Shown here: positions 48,985-62,738 of the stretch, in pieces
Layout of the letters: each line of letters begins with the position of its first letter
How positions within the stretch are numbered: position 1 is the stretch's first letter
Assembly: GCF_051014445.1 (NCBI RefSeq)
Contig: NW_027488366.1
Location: 21,780,001-21,844,000, forward strand
Source: Colletes latitarsis
Lineage: Eukaryota > Arthropoda > Insecta > Hymenoptera > Colletidae
Direction: 5' to 3'
DNA length: 64,000 nt
Notes under the pieces: model-generated
The model's input: the letters and a program-made list of their open reading frames with translations, nothing else
The model's database searches: none
What the model was told of the DNA's origin: nothing
Translations under genes and position numbers: made by a program

Positions 48985-50470
48985 CCAGGTTTAATTGACT
49001 GTTTCAGTGTTGTACTACATTACTACGTGATGCAATCCAGAAAAAGCCCAGGATTTAGCCATCAAGTATGAGAAATATGCGAAAGAATGAGCCTGATGGG
49101 AGCATATCCCTGACCTAACCTAGACCTAACATGAATTATTCTCTAAAATATTGATCAAAACCAGGTTTATTTGACTGTTTCAGTGTGGTACCACATTACT
49201 ACGTGATCCAATCCAGAAATAGCCCAGGATCTAGCCATGAAGTATGAGAAATATGCGAAAGTATGAGCCTGATGAGGGCAAATCCTAGACCTAACCCAGA
49301 CCTAACATGCGTTATTCTCTAAAATATTCCTCAAGACCAGGTTTAATTGAATGTCTCAGTGTGGTACCACATTACTACGTTATCAAAACCAGAAAAAACC
49401 CAGGATCCGTTCAACAAGTATGTGAAAAACGCTAAACTGTGAGCCTGATGAGGGCAAATCTTAGACCTAACCCAGACCTAAGATGCGATATCCTCTAAAA
49501 TATTTATCCAGACCAGGTTTCATTGAATGTTTCAGTGTGGTCCCACATTACTACGTGATCCAAACCAGAAGAAACCCAGTATCTGTTCAACATGTATGAG
49601 AAATATGCGAAAGAATGAGCCTGATGAGAGCAAATCCCAGACCTAACCTAGACCTAACATGAATTATTCTCTAAAATATTGATCGAAACCAGGTTTAGTC
49701 GACTGTTTCAGTGTGGTCCCACATTACTACGTGATCCAAACCAGAAAAAACCCAGGATCCGTTCAACAAGTATGTGAAGAATGCGAAAGTATGGGTCTGA
49801 TGAGTGAAAATCCCAGGGCAAACCTAGACCTAACATGCGTTATCCTCTAAAATATTGATCCAAACCAGGTTTAATGGACTGTTTCAGTGTGGTACCACTT
49901 TACTACGTGATCCAAAGCAGAAAAAACCCTCGATCAGGTCAACATGTATGTTAAAACTGCGGAAGTATGACCCTGATGAGGGCAAATCCCAGGCCTAACC
50001 TAGACCTAACATGCGTTGTCCTCTAAAATATAGATGGAAACCAGGTTTAATTGGCTGTTTCAGTGTTGTACTTCATTACTACGTGATGCAATCCAGAAAC
50101 AGCCCAGGATCTAGCCATCAAGTATGAGAAATATGCGAAAGAATGAGCCTGATGAGAGCAAATCCCAAACCTAACCTAGACCTAACACGAATTATTCTCT
50201 AAAATATTGATCGAAACCAGGTTTAATTGACTGTTTCAGTGTTGTACTTCATTACTACGTGATCCAAACCCGAAAAAACCCAGGATCTGTTCAACATGTA
50301 TGAGAAATATGCGAAAGAATGAGCCTGATGAGAGCAAATCCTAGACCTAACCTAGAGCTAACATGCGTTATCCTCTAAAATATTGAGCCAAACCAGGTTT
50401 AATTGACTGTTTCAGCGTGGTCCCACATTACTACGTGATCCAAACCAGAAAAAACCCAGGATCCGTTCAA
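48985..50470 (+). repeat. 21-monomer HOR, degenerate copy 0
   Basis: 48985-50312 matches 51801-53128 at exactly 2816 bp (16 monomers). From about 50313 to 50470 the match moves to 53657-53814 at offset 3344 bp (19 monomers). Three monomers of the unit are therefore missing here, and the copy ends by switching to a TTAAAACTGCGACAG monomer. Differences from copy 1 include GTCTCAGTG near 49352 and GCGATATCC near 49484. Confidence 0.82.
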
Positions 50471-51800
50471 CAAGTATGTTAAAACTGCGACAGTATGACC
50501 CTGATGAGGGCAAATCCCAGGCCTAACCTAGACCTAACATGCGTTGTCCTCTAGAATATTGATGGAAACCAGGTTTAATTGACTGTTTCAGTGTTGCACT
50601 TCATTACTACGTGATGCAATCCAGAAAAAGCCCAGGATCTAGCCATCAAGTATGAGAAATATGCGAAAGAATGAACCTGATGAGAGCAAATCCCAGACCT
50701 AACCTAGACCTAACATGAATTATTCTCTAAAATATTGATCGAAACCAGGTTTAATTGACTGTTTCAGTGTTGTACTACATTACTACGTGATGCAATCCAG
50801 AAAAAGCCCAGGATCTAGCCATCAAGTATGAGAAATATGCGAAAGAATGAACCTGATGAGAGCAAATCCCAGACCTAACCTAGACCTAACATGAATTATT
50901 CTCTAAAATATTGATCGAAACCAGGTTTAATTGACTGTTTCAGTGTTGTACTACATTACTACGTGATGCAATCCAGAAAAAGCCCAGGATTTAGCCATCA
51001 AGTATGAGAAATATGCGAAAGAATGAGCCTGATGGGAGCATATCCCTGACCTAACCTAGACCTAACATGAATTATTCTCTAAAATAGTGATCAAAACCAG
51101 GTTTAATTGAATGTTTCAGTGTGGTACCACATTACTACGTTATCAAAACCAGAAAAAACCCAGGATCCGTTCAACAAGTATGTGAAAAACGCTAAACTGT
51201 GAGCCTGATGAGGGCAAATCTTAGACCTAACCCAGACCTAAGATGCGTTATCCTCTAAAATAATTATCCAGACCAGGTTTCATTGAATGTTACAGTGTGG
51301 TACCACTTTACTACGTGATCCAATCCAGAAATAGCCCAGGATCTGGCCATGAAGTATGAGAAATATGCGAAAGTAAGAGCCTGATGAGGGCAAATCCTAG
51401 ACCTATCCCAGACCTAACTTGCGTTATCCTCTAAAATATTGATCGAAACCAGGTTTAATTGACTGTTTCAGCGTGGTACCACATTACTACGTGAACCAAA
51501 CCTGAGAAAACCCAGGATCCGTTCAACAAGTTTGTTAAAACTGCGACAGTATGACCCTGATGAGGGCAAATCCCAGGCCTAACCTAGACCTAACATGCGT
51601 TGTCCTCTAGAATATTGATGGAAACCAGGTTTAATTGACTGTTTCAGTGTTGCACTTCATTACTACGTGATGCAATCCAGAAAAAGCCCAGGATCTAGCC
51701 ATCAAGTATGAGAAATATGCGAAAGAATGAACCTGATGAGAGCAAATCCCAGACCTAACCTAGACCTAACATGAATTATTCTCTAAAATATTGATCAAAA
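50471..51800 (+). repeat. Linker monomers before HOR copy 1
   Basis: About seven and a half monomers. Two adjacent units near 50661 and 50837 are almost identical over a full 176-bp period (GAATGAACCTGATGAGAGC), which is unusual in this array. 50520-50730 is related to 51576-51786 at offset 1056 bp through GTGTTGCACTTC. 51240-51624 is the second copy of 48600-48984. Confidence 0.8.
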
Positions 51801-54800
51801 CCAGGTTTAATTGACTGTTTCAGTGTTGTACTACATTACTACGTGATGCAATCCAGAAAAAGCCCAGGATTTAGCCATCAAGTATGAGAAATATGCGAAA
51901 GAATGAGCCTGATGGGAGCATATCCCTGACCTAACCTAGACCTAACATGAATTATTCTCTAAAATATTGATCAAAACCAGGTTTATTTGACTGTTTCAGT
52001 GTGGTACCACATTACTACGTGATCCAATCCAGAAATAGCCCAGGATCTAGCCATGAAGTATGAGAAATATGCGAAAGTATGAGCCTGATGAGGGCAAATC
52101 CTAGACCTAACCCAGACCTAACATGCGTTATTCTCTAAAATATTCCTCAAGACCAGGTTTAATTGAATGTTTCAGTGTGGTACCACATTACTACGTTATC
52201 AAAACCAGAAAAAACCCAGGATCCGTTCAACAAGTATGTGAAAAACGCTAAACTGTGAGCCTGATGAGGGCAAATCTTAGACCTAACCCAGACCTAAGAT
52301 GCGTTATCCTCTAAAATATTTATCCAGACCAGGTTTCATTGAATGTTTCAGTGTGGTCCCACATTACTACGTGATCCAAACCAGAAGAAACCCAGTATCT
52401 GTTCAACATGTATGAGAAATATGCGAAAGAATGAGCCTGATGAGAGCAAATCCCAGACCTAGCCTAGACCTAACATGAATTATTCTCTAAAATATTGATC
52501 GAAACCAGGTTTAGTCGACTGTTTCAGTGTGGTCCCACATTACTACGTGATCCAAACCAGAAAAAACCCGGGATCCGTTCAACAAGTATGTGAAGAATGC
52601 GAAAGTATGGGTCTGATGAGTGAAAATCCCAGGGCAAACCTAGACCTAACATGCGTTATCCTCTAAAATATTGATCCAAACCAGGTTTAATGGACTGTTT
52701 CAGTGTGGTACCACTTTACTACGTGATCCAAAGCAGAAAAAACCCTCGATCAGGTCAACATGTATGTTAAAACTGCGGAAGTATGACCCTGATGAGGGCA
52801 AATCCCAGGCCTAACCTAGACCTAACATGCGTTGTCCTCTAAAATATAGATGGAAACCAGGTTTAATTGACTGTTTCAGTGTTGTACTTCATTACTACGT
52901 GAGGCAATCCAGAAAAAGCCCAGGATCTAGCCATCAAGTATGAGAAATATGCGAAAGAATGAGCCTGATGAGAGCAAATCCCAAACCTAACCTAGACCTA
53001 ACACGAATTATTCTCTAAAATATTGATCGAAACCAGGTTTAATTGACTGTTTCAGTGTTGTACTTCATTACTACGTGATCCAAACCCGAAAAAACCCAGG
53101 ATCTGTTCAACATGTATGAGAAATATGCGTAAGAATGAGCCTGATGAGAGAAAATCCCAGACCTATCCTAGACCTAACATGAATTATTCTCTAAAATATT
53201 GATCGAAAACAGGTATACTTGACTGTTTCAGTGTGGTCCCACATTACTACGTGATCCAAACCAGAAGAAACCCAGGATCCGTACAACAAGTATGTGAAGA
53301 ATGCGATAGTATGAGTCTGATGAGTGAAAATCCCAGACCTAACCTAGACCAAACATGCGTTATCCTCTAAAATATTGATCCAAACCAGGTTTAATGGACT
53401 GTTTCAGCGTGGTACCACACTACTACGTGATCCAAACCAGAAAAAACCCAGGATCTGTTCAACAAGTGTGTGAAAAACGCGAAAGTATGAGCCTGATGAG
53501 GGCAAATCCCAGACATATCCCAGACCTAACTTGCGTTGTCCTCTAAGATATTGATGGAAACCAGGTTTAATTGACTGTTTCGGTGTTGTACTTCATTACT
53601 ACGTGATGCAATCCAGAAAAAGCCCAGGATCTAGCCATCAAGTATGAGAAATATGCGAAAGAATGAGCCTGATGAGAGCAAATCCTAAACCTAACCTAGA
53701 GCTAACATGCGTTATCCTCTAAAATATTGAGCCAAACCAGGTTTAATTGACTGTTTCAGCGTGGTCCCACATTACTACGTGATCCAAACCAGAAAAAACC
53801 CAGGATCCGTTCAACAAGTATGTGAAGAATGCGAAAGTATGAGTCTGATGAGGTCAAATCCCAGACCTATCCCAGACTTAACTTGCGTTATCCTCTAAAA
53901 TATTGATCGAAACCAGGTTTAATCGACTGTTTCAGCGTGGTACCACATTACTACGTGATACAATCCAGAAAAAGCCCAGGATCTAGCCATCAAGTATGAG
54001 AAATATACGAAAGAATGAGCCTGATGAGAGCAAATCCCAGACCTAGCCTAGACCTAACATGAATTATTCTCTAAAATATTGATCAAAACCAGGTTTAATT
54101 GACTGTTTCAGTGTGGTACCACATTACTACGTGATCCAATCCAGAAATAGCCCAGGATCTAGCCATGAAGTATGAGAAATATGCGAAAGTATGAGCCTGA
54201 TAAGGGCAAATCCTAGACCTAACCCAGACCTAACATGCGTTATTCTGTAAAATTTTTATCAAGACCAGGTTTAATTGAATGTTTCATTGTGGTACCTCAT
54301 TACTACGTGATCAAAACCAGAAAAAACCCAGGATCCGTTCAACAAGTATGTGAAGAATGCGAAAGTATGAGTCTGTTCAGTGAAAATCTCAGGCCATTCC
54401 TAGACCTAACTTGCGTTGTCCTCTAAAATATTGATGGAAACCAGGTTTCATTGACTGTTTCAGTGTGATACCACATTACTACGTGATGCAATCCAGAAAA
54501 CGCCCAGGATCTAGCCATCAAGTATGAGAAATATGCGAAAGAATGAGCCCGATGAGAGCAAATCCCAGACCTAACCTAGAGCTAACATGCGTTATCCTCT
54601 AAAATATTGAGCCAAACCAGGTTTAATGGACTGTTTCAGTGTGGTACCACACTACTTCGTGAACCAACCCAGAAAAATCCCAGGATCTGTTCAACATGTA
54701 TGAGAAATATGCGAAAGAATGAGCCTGATGAGAGCTTAGCGCAGACCTATCCTAGACCTAACATGAATTATTCTCTAAAATATTGATCGAAAACAGGTTT

Positions 54801-56200
54801 AATTGACTGTTTCAGTGTTGTACTTCATTACTACGTGATGCAATCCTGAAAAAGCCCAGGAGCTAGCCATCAAGTATGAGAAATATGCGAAAGAATGAGC
54901 CTGATGAGAGCAAGTCCCAGGCCTAACCTAGACCTAACATGAATTATTCTCTAAAATATTGATCGAAACCAGGTTTACTTGACTGCTTCAGTGTGGTCCC
55001 ACATTACTACGTGATCCAAACCAGAAAAAACCCAGGATCCGTTCAACAAGTATGTGAAGAATGCGAAAGTATGAGTCTGATGAGGGAAAATCCCAGGCCT
55101 AACCAAGACCTAACATGCGTTATCCTCTAAAATATTGATCGAAACCAGGTTTCATTGACTGTTTCAGTGTGATACTACATTACTACGTGATGCAATCCAG
55201 AAAACGCCCACGATCTAGCCATCAAGTATGAGAAATATGCGAAAGAATGAGCCTGATGAGAGCAAATCCCAGACCTAACCTAGAGCTAACATGCGTTATC
55301 CTCTAAAATATTGAGCGAAACCAGGTTTAATGGACTGTTTCAATGTGGTACCACACTACTTCGTGAACCAACCCAGAAAAATCCCAGGATCTGTTCAACA
55401 TGTATGAGAAATATGCGAAAGAATGAGCCTGATGAGAGCTTAGCCCAGACCTATCCTAGACCTAACATGAATTATTCTCTAAAATATTGATCGAAAGCAG
55501 GTTTAATTGACTGTTTCAGTGTTGTACTTCATTACTACGTGATGCAATCCAGAAAAAGCCCAGGAGCTAGCCATCAAGTATGAGAAATATGCGGAAGAAT
55601 GAGCCTGATGAGAGCAAATCCCAGGCCTAACCTAGACCTAACATGAATTATTCTCTAAAATATTGATCGAAACCAGGTTTACTTGACTGCTTCAGTGTGG
55701 TCCCACATTACTACGTGATCCAAACCAGAAAAAACCCAGGATCTGTTCAACAAGTATGTGAAAAATGCGAAAGTATGAGCCTGATGAGGGCAAATCCCAG
55801 ACATATCCCAGACCTAACTTGCGTTGTCCTCTAAGATATTGATGGAAACCAGGTTTAATTGACAGTTTCAGTGTTGTACTTCGTTACTACGTGATCCAAA
55901 CCAGAAAAAACCCAGGATCCGTTCAACAAGTATGTGAAAAACGCTAAACTGTGAGCCTGATGAGGGCAAATCTTAGACCTAACCTAGACCTAACATGCGT
56001 TATCCTCTAAAATATTGATCGAAACCAGGTTTAATCGACTGTTTCAGCGTGGTACCACGTTACTACGTGATACAATCCAGAAACAGCCCAGGATCTAGCC
56101 ATGAAGTATGAGAAATATGCGAAAGTATGAGCCTGATGAGGGCAAATCCTAGACCTAACCCAAACCTAACATGCGTTATCCTCTAAAATATTTATCAAGA
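51801..56200 (+). repeat. 21-monomer HOR copy 1, enlarged to 25 monomers (4400 bp)
   Basis: The unit start (CCAGGTTTAATTGACTG before GTGTTGTACTAC) recurs at 56201 after 4400 bp, exactly 25 x 176. The basic unit is 21 monomers; this copy has four extra because 54430-54961 is repeated at 55134-55665 (offset 704 bp). Landmarks along the unit are GGTTTATTTG, TATTCCTCAAGACC, GGTTTAGTCGACTG, ACCCTCGATCAGGTC, TAACACGAATTATTC, AACAGGTATACTTG, CTGTAAAATTTTTATC and GAACCAACCCAG. Confidence 0.9.
54430..55665 (+). repeat. Internal 4-monomer duplication in HOR copy 1
   Basis: 54430-54961 and 55134-55665 carry the same monomer order at an offset of 704 bp. Check points are CTTCGTGAACCAACCC (54656 and 55360) and GAGAGCTTAGC. 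Copy 2 has only one such block, which accounts exactly for 25 versus 21 monomers. Small differences between the two are GCGCAGACC versus GCCCAGACC and AAACAGG versus AAGCAGG. Confidence 0.88.
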
Positions 56201-59200
56201 CCAGGTTTAATTGACTGTTTCAGTGTTGTACTACATTACTACGTGATGCAATCCAGAAAAAGCCCAGGATTTAGCCATCAAGTATGAGAAATATGCGAAA
56301 GAATGAGCCTGATGGGAGCATATCCCTGACCTAACCTAGACCTAACATGAATTATTCTCTAAAATATTGATCAAAACCAGGTTTATTTGACTGTTTCAGT
56401 GTGGTACCACATTACTACGTGATCCAATCCAGAAATAGCCCAGGATCTAGCCATGAAGTATGAGAAATATGCGAAAGTATGAGCCTGATGAGGGCAAATC
56501 CTAGACCTAACCCAGACCTAACATGCGTTATTCTCTAAAATATTCCTCAAGACCAGGTTTAATTGAATGTTTCAGTGTGGTACCACATTACTACGTTATC
56601 AAAACCAGAAAAAACCCAGGATCCGTTCAACAAGTATGTGAAAAACGCTAAACTGTGAGCCTGATGAGGGCAAATCTTAGACCTAACCCAGACCTAAGAT
56701 GCGTTATCCTCTAAAATATTTATCCAGACCAGGTTTCATTGAATGTTTCAGTGTGGTCCCACATTACTACGTGATCCAAACCAGAAGAAACCCAGTATCT
56801 GTTCAACATGTATGAGAAATATGCGAAAGAATGAGCCTGATGAGAGCAAATCCCAGACCTAACCTAGACCTAACATGAATTATTCTCTAAAATATTGATC
56901 GAAACCAGGTTTAGTCGACTGTTTCAGTGTGGTCCCACATTACTACGTGATCCAAACCAGAAAAAACCCGGGATCCGTTCAACAAGTATGTGAAGAATGC
57001 GAAAGTATGGGTCTGATGAGTGAAAATCCCAGGGCAAACCTAGACCTAACATGCGTTATCCTCTAAAATATTGATCCAAACCAGGTTTAATGGACTGTTT
57101 CAGTGTGGTACCACTTTACTACGTGATCCAAAGCAGAAAAAACCCTCGATCAGGTCAACATGTATGTTAAAACTGCGGAAGTATGACCCTGATGAGGGCA
57201 AATCCCAGGCCTAACCTAGACCTAACATGCGTTGTCCTCTAAAATATAGATGGAAACCAGGTTTAATTGACTGTTTCAGTGTTGTACTTCATTACTACGT
57301 GATGCAATCCAGAAAAAGCCCAGGATCTAGCCATCAAGTATGAGAAATATGCGAAAGAATGAGCCTGATGAGAGCAAATCCCAAACCTAACCTAGACCTA
57401 ACACGAATTATTCTCTAAAATATTGATCGAAACCAGGTTTAATTGACTGTTTCAGTGTTGTACTTCATTACTACGTGATCCAAACCCGAAAAAACCCAGG
57501 ATCTGTTCAACATGTATGAGAAATATGCGTAAGAATGAGCCTGATGAGAGAAAATCCCAGACCTATCCTAGACCTAACATGAATTATTCTCTAAAATATT
57601 GATCGAAAACAGGTATACTTGACTGTTTCAGTGTGGTCCCACATTACTACGTGATCCAAACCAGAAGAAACCCAGGATCCGTACAACAAGTATGTGAAGA
57701 ATGCGATAGTATGAGTCTGATGAGTGAAAATCCCAGACCTAACCTAGACCAAACATGCGTTATCCTCTAAAATATTGATCCAAACCAGGTTTAATGGACT
57801 GTTTCAGCGTGGTACCACACTACTACGTGATCCAAACCAGAAAAAACCCAGGATCTGTTCAACAAGTGTGTGAAAAACGCGAAAGTATGAGCCTGATGAG
57901 GGCAAATCCCAGACATATCCCAGACCTAACTTGCGTTGTCCTCTAAGATATTGATGGAAACCAGGTTTAATTGACTGTTTCGGTGTTGTACTTCATTACT
58001 ACGTGATGCAATCCAGAAAAAGCCCAGGATCTAGCCATCAAGTATGAGAAATATGCGAAAGAATGAGCCTGATGAGAGCAAATCCTAAACCTAACCTAGA
58101 GCTAACATGCGTTATCCTCTAAAATATTGAGCCAAACCAGGTTTAATTGACTGTTTCAGCGTGGTCCCACATTACTACGTGATCCAAACCAGAAAAAACC
58201 CAGGATCCGTTCAACAAGTATGTGAAGAATGCGAAAGTATGAGTCTGATGAGGTCAAATCCCAGACCTATCCCAGACTTAACTTGCGTTATCCTCTAAAA
58301 TATTGATCGCAACCAGGTTTAATCGACTGTTTCAGCGTGGTACCACATTACTACGTGATACAATCCAGAAAAAGCCCAGGATCTAGCCATCAAGTATGAG
58401 AAATATACGAAAGAATGAGCCTGATGAGAGCAAATCCCAGACCTAGCCTAGACCTAACATGAATTATTCTCTAAAATATTGATCAAAACCAGGTTTAATT
58501 GACTGTTTCAGTGTGGTACCACATTACTACGTGATCCAATCCAGAAATAGCCCAGGATCTAGCCATGAAGTATGAGAAATATGCGAAAGTATGAGCCTGA
58601 TGAGGGCAAATCCTAGACCTAACCCAGACCTAACATGCGTTATTCTGTAAAATTTTTATCAAGACCAGGTTTAATTGAATGTTTCATTGTGGTACCTCAT
58701 TACTACGTGATCAAAACCAGAAAAAACCCAGGATCCGTTCAACAAGTATGTGAAGAATGCGAAAGTATGAGTCTGTTCAGTGAAAATCTCAGGCCATTCC
58801 TAGACCTAACTTGCGTTGTCCTCTAAAATATTGATGGAAACCAGGTTTCATTGACTGTTTCAGTGTGATACCACATTACTACGTGATGCAATCCAGAAAA
58901 CGCCCAGGATCTAGCCATCAAGTATGAGAAATATGCGAAAGAATGAGCCCGATGAGAGCAAATCCCAGACCTAACCTAGAGCTAACATGCGTTATCCTCT
59001 AAAATATTGAGCCAAACCAGGTTTAATGGACTGTTTCAGTGTGGTACCACACTACTTCGTGAACCAACCCAGAAAAATCCCAGGATCTGTTCAACATGTA
59101 TGAGAAATATGCGAAAGAATGAGCCTGATGAGAGCTTAGCGCAGACCTATCCTAGACCTAACATGAATTATTCTCTAAAATATTGATCGAAAACAGGTTT

Positions 59201-59896
59201 AATTGACTGTTTCAGTGTTGTACTTCATTACTACGTGATGCAATCCTGAAAAAGCCCAGGAGCTAGCCATCAAGTATGAGAAATATGCGAAAGAATGAGC
59301 CTGATGAGAGCAAGTCCCAGGCCTAACCTAGACCTAACATGAATTATTCTCTAAAATATTGATCGAAACCAGGTTTACTTGACTGCTTCAGTGTGGTCCC
59401 ACATTACTACGTGATCCAAACCAGAAAAAACCCAGGATCTGTTCAACAAGTATGTGAAAAATGCGAAAGTATGAGCCTGATGAGGGCAAATCCCAGACAT
59501 ATCCCAGACCTAACTTGCGTTGTCCTCTAAGATATTGATGGAAACCAGGTTTAATTGACAGTTTCAGTGTTGTACTTCGTTACTACGTGATCCAAACCAG
59601 AAAAAACCCAGGATCCGTTCAACAAGTATGTGAAGAATGCGAAAGTATGAGTCTGATGAGGGAAAATCCCAGGCCTAACCTAGACCTAACATGCGTTATC
59701 CTCTAAAATATTGATCGAAACCAGGTTTAATCGACTGTTTCAGCGTGGTACCACGTTACTACGTGATACAATCCAGAAACAGCCCAGGATCTAGCCATGA
59801 AGTATGAGAAATATGCGAAAGTATGAGCCTGATGAGGGCAAATCCTAGACCTAACCCAAACCTAACATGCGTTATCCTCTAAAATATTTATCAAGA
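56201..59896 (+). repeat. 21-monomer HOR copy 2 (3696 bp)
   Basis: This is the reference length for the unit: 3696 bp, exactly 21 x 176, to the start of copy 3 at 59897. Outside the extra block of copy 1, the copies look nearly identical by eye. Differences include GATGAGGGC near 58600 versus GATAAGGGC near 54200, and an exchanged patch at about 59633-59676, where copy 1 has a D-type sequence and this copy an A-type. Confidence 0.9.
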
Positions 59897-62738
59897 CCAG
59901 GTTTAATTGACTGTTTCAGTGTTGTACTACATTACTACGTGATGCAATCCAGAAAAAGCCCAGGATTTAGCCATCAAGTATGAGAAATATGCGAAAGAAT
60001 GAGCCTGATGGGAGCATATCCCTGACCTAACCTAGACCTAACATGAATTATTCTCTAAAATATTGATCAAAACCAGGTTTATTTGACTGTTTCAGTGTGG
60101 TACCACATTACTACGTGATCCAATCCAGAAATAGCCCAGGATCTAGCCATGAAGTATGAGAAATATGCGAAAGTATGAGCCTGATGAGGGCAAATCCTAG
60201 ACCTAACCCAGACCTAACATGCGTTATTCTCTAAAATATTCCTCAAGACCAGGTTTAATTGAATGTTTCAGTGTGGTACCACATTACTACGTTATCAAAA
60301 CCAGAAAAAACCCAGGATCCGTTCAACAAGTATGTGAAAAACGCTAAACTGTGAGCCTGATGAGGGCAAATCTTAGACCTAACCCAGACCTAAGATGCGT
60401 TATCCTCTAAAATATTTATCCAGACCAGGTTTCATTGAATGTTTCAGTGTGGTCCCACATTACTACGTGATCCAAACCAGAAGAAACCCAGTATCTGTTC
60501 AACATGTATGAGAAATATGCGAAAGAATGAGCCTGATGAGAGCAAATCCCAGACCTAACCTAGACCTAACATGAATTATTCTCTAAAATATTGATCGAAA
60601 CCAGGTTTAGTCGACTGTTTCAGTGTGGTCCCACATTACTACGTGATCCAAACCAGAAAAAACCCGGGATCCGTTCAACAAGTATGTGAAGAATGCGAAA
60701 GTATGGGTCTGATGAGTGAAAATCCCAGGGCAAACCTAGACCTAACATGCGTTATCCTCTAAAATATTGATCCAAACCAGGTTTAATGGACTGTTTCAGT
60801 GTGGTACCACTTTACTACGTGATCCAAAGCAGAAAAAACCCTCGATCAGGTCAACATGTATGTTAAAACTGCGGAAGTATGACCCTGATGAGGGCAAATC
60901 CCAGGCCTAACCTAGACCTAACATGCGTTGTCCTCTAAAATATAGATGGAAACCAGGTTTAATTGACTGTTTCAGTGTTGTACTTCATTACTACGTGATG
61001 CAATCCAGAAAAAGCCCAGGATCTAGCCATCAAGTATGAGAAATATGCGAAAGAATGAGCCTGATGAGAGCAAATCCCAAACCTAACCTAGACCTAACAC
61101 GAATTATTCTCTAAAATATTGATCGAAACCAGGTTTAATTGACTGTTTCAGTGTTGTACTTCATTACTACGTGATCCAAACCCGAAAAAACCCAGGATCT
61201 GTTCAACATGTATGAGAAATATGCGTAAGAATGAGCCTGATGAGAGAAAATCCCAGACCTATCCTAGACCTAACATGAATTATTCTCTAAAATATTGATC
61301 GAAAACAGGTATACTTGACTGTTTCAGTGTGGTCCCACATTACTACGTGATCCAAACCAGAAGAAACCCAGGATCCGTACAACAAGTATGTGAAGAATGC
61401 GATAGTATGAGTCTGATGAGTGAAAATCCCAGACCTAACCTAGACCAAACATGCGTTATCCTCTAAAATATTGATCCAAACCAGGTTTAATGGACTGTTT
61501 CAGCGTGGTACCACACTACTACGTGATCCAAACCAGAAAAAACCCAGGATCTGTTCAACAAGTGTGTGAAAAACGCGAAAGTATGAGCCTGATGAGGGCA
61601 AATCCCAGACATATCCCAGACCTAACTTGCGTTGTCCTCTAAGATATTGATGGAAACCAGGTTTAATTGACTGTTTCGGTGTTGTACTTCATTACTACGT
61701 GATGCAATCCAGAAAAAGCCCAGGATCTAGCCATCAAGTATGAGAAATATGCGAAAGAATGAGCCTGATGAGAGCAAATCCTAAACCTAACCTAGAGCTA
61801 ACATGCGTTATCCTCTAAAATATTGAGCCAAACCAGGTTTAATTGACTGTTTCAGCGTGGTCCCACATTACTACGTGATCCAAACCAGAAAAAACCCAGG
61901 ATCCGTTCAACAAGTATGTGAAGAATGCGAAAGTATGAGTCTGTTCAGTGAAAATCTCAGGCCATTCCTAGACCTAACTTGCGTTGTCCTCTAAAATATT
62001 GATGGAAACCAGGTTTCATTGACTGTTTCAGTGTGATACCACATTACTACGTGATGCAATCCAGAAAACGCCCAGGATCTAGCCATCAAGTATGAGAAAT
62101 ATGCGAAAGAATGAGCCTGATGAGGGCAAATCCTAGACCTAACCCAGACCTAACATGCGTTATTCTGTAAAATTTTTATCAAGACCAGGTTTAATTGAAT
62201 GTTTCATTGTGGTACCTCATTACTACGTGATCAAAACCAGAAAAAACCCAGGATCCGTTCAACAAGTATGTGAAGAATGCGAAAGTATGAGTCTGTTCAG
62301 TGAAAATCTCAGGCCATTCCTAGACCTAACTTGCGTTGTCCTCTAAAATATTGATGGAAACCAGGTTTCATTGACTGTTTCAGTGTGATACCACATTACT
62401 ACGTGATGCAATCCAGAAAACGCCCAGGATCTAGCCATCAAGTATGAGAAATATGCGAAAGAATGAGCCCGATGAGAGCAAATCCCAGACCTAACCTAGA
62501 GCTAACATGCGTTATCCTCTAAAATATTGAGCCAAACCAGGTTTAATGGACTGTTTCAGTGTGGTACCACACTACTTCGTGAACCAACCCAGAAAAATCC
62601 CAGGATCTGTTCAACATGTATGAGAAATATGCGAAAGAATGAGCCTGATGAGAGCTTAGCGCAGACCTATCCTAGACCTAACATGAATTATTCTCTAAAA
62701 TATTGATCGAAAACAGGTTTAATTGACTGTTTCAGTGT
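59897..62738 (+). repeat. 21-monomer HOR copy 3, rearranged and truncated
   Basis: The copy follows copy 2 at offset 3696 bp (21 monomers) until about 61937. It then matches at 3168 bp (18 monomers) to about 62115 and at 3520 bp (20 monomers) to the end. It departs from copy 2 at about 62738, where GTGGTACTAC replaces GTTGTACTTC. About five monomers at the end of the unit are missing. Confidence 0.88.

Noticed and set aside
50661..51012. Retrotransposon fragment or other non-satellite insertion
   Set aside because: The two almost identical adjacent monomers looked like a possible terminal duplication, but both are ordinary satellite units in phase.
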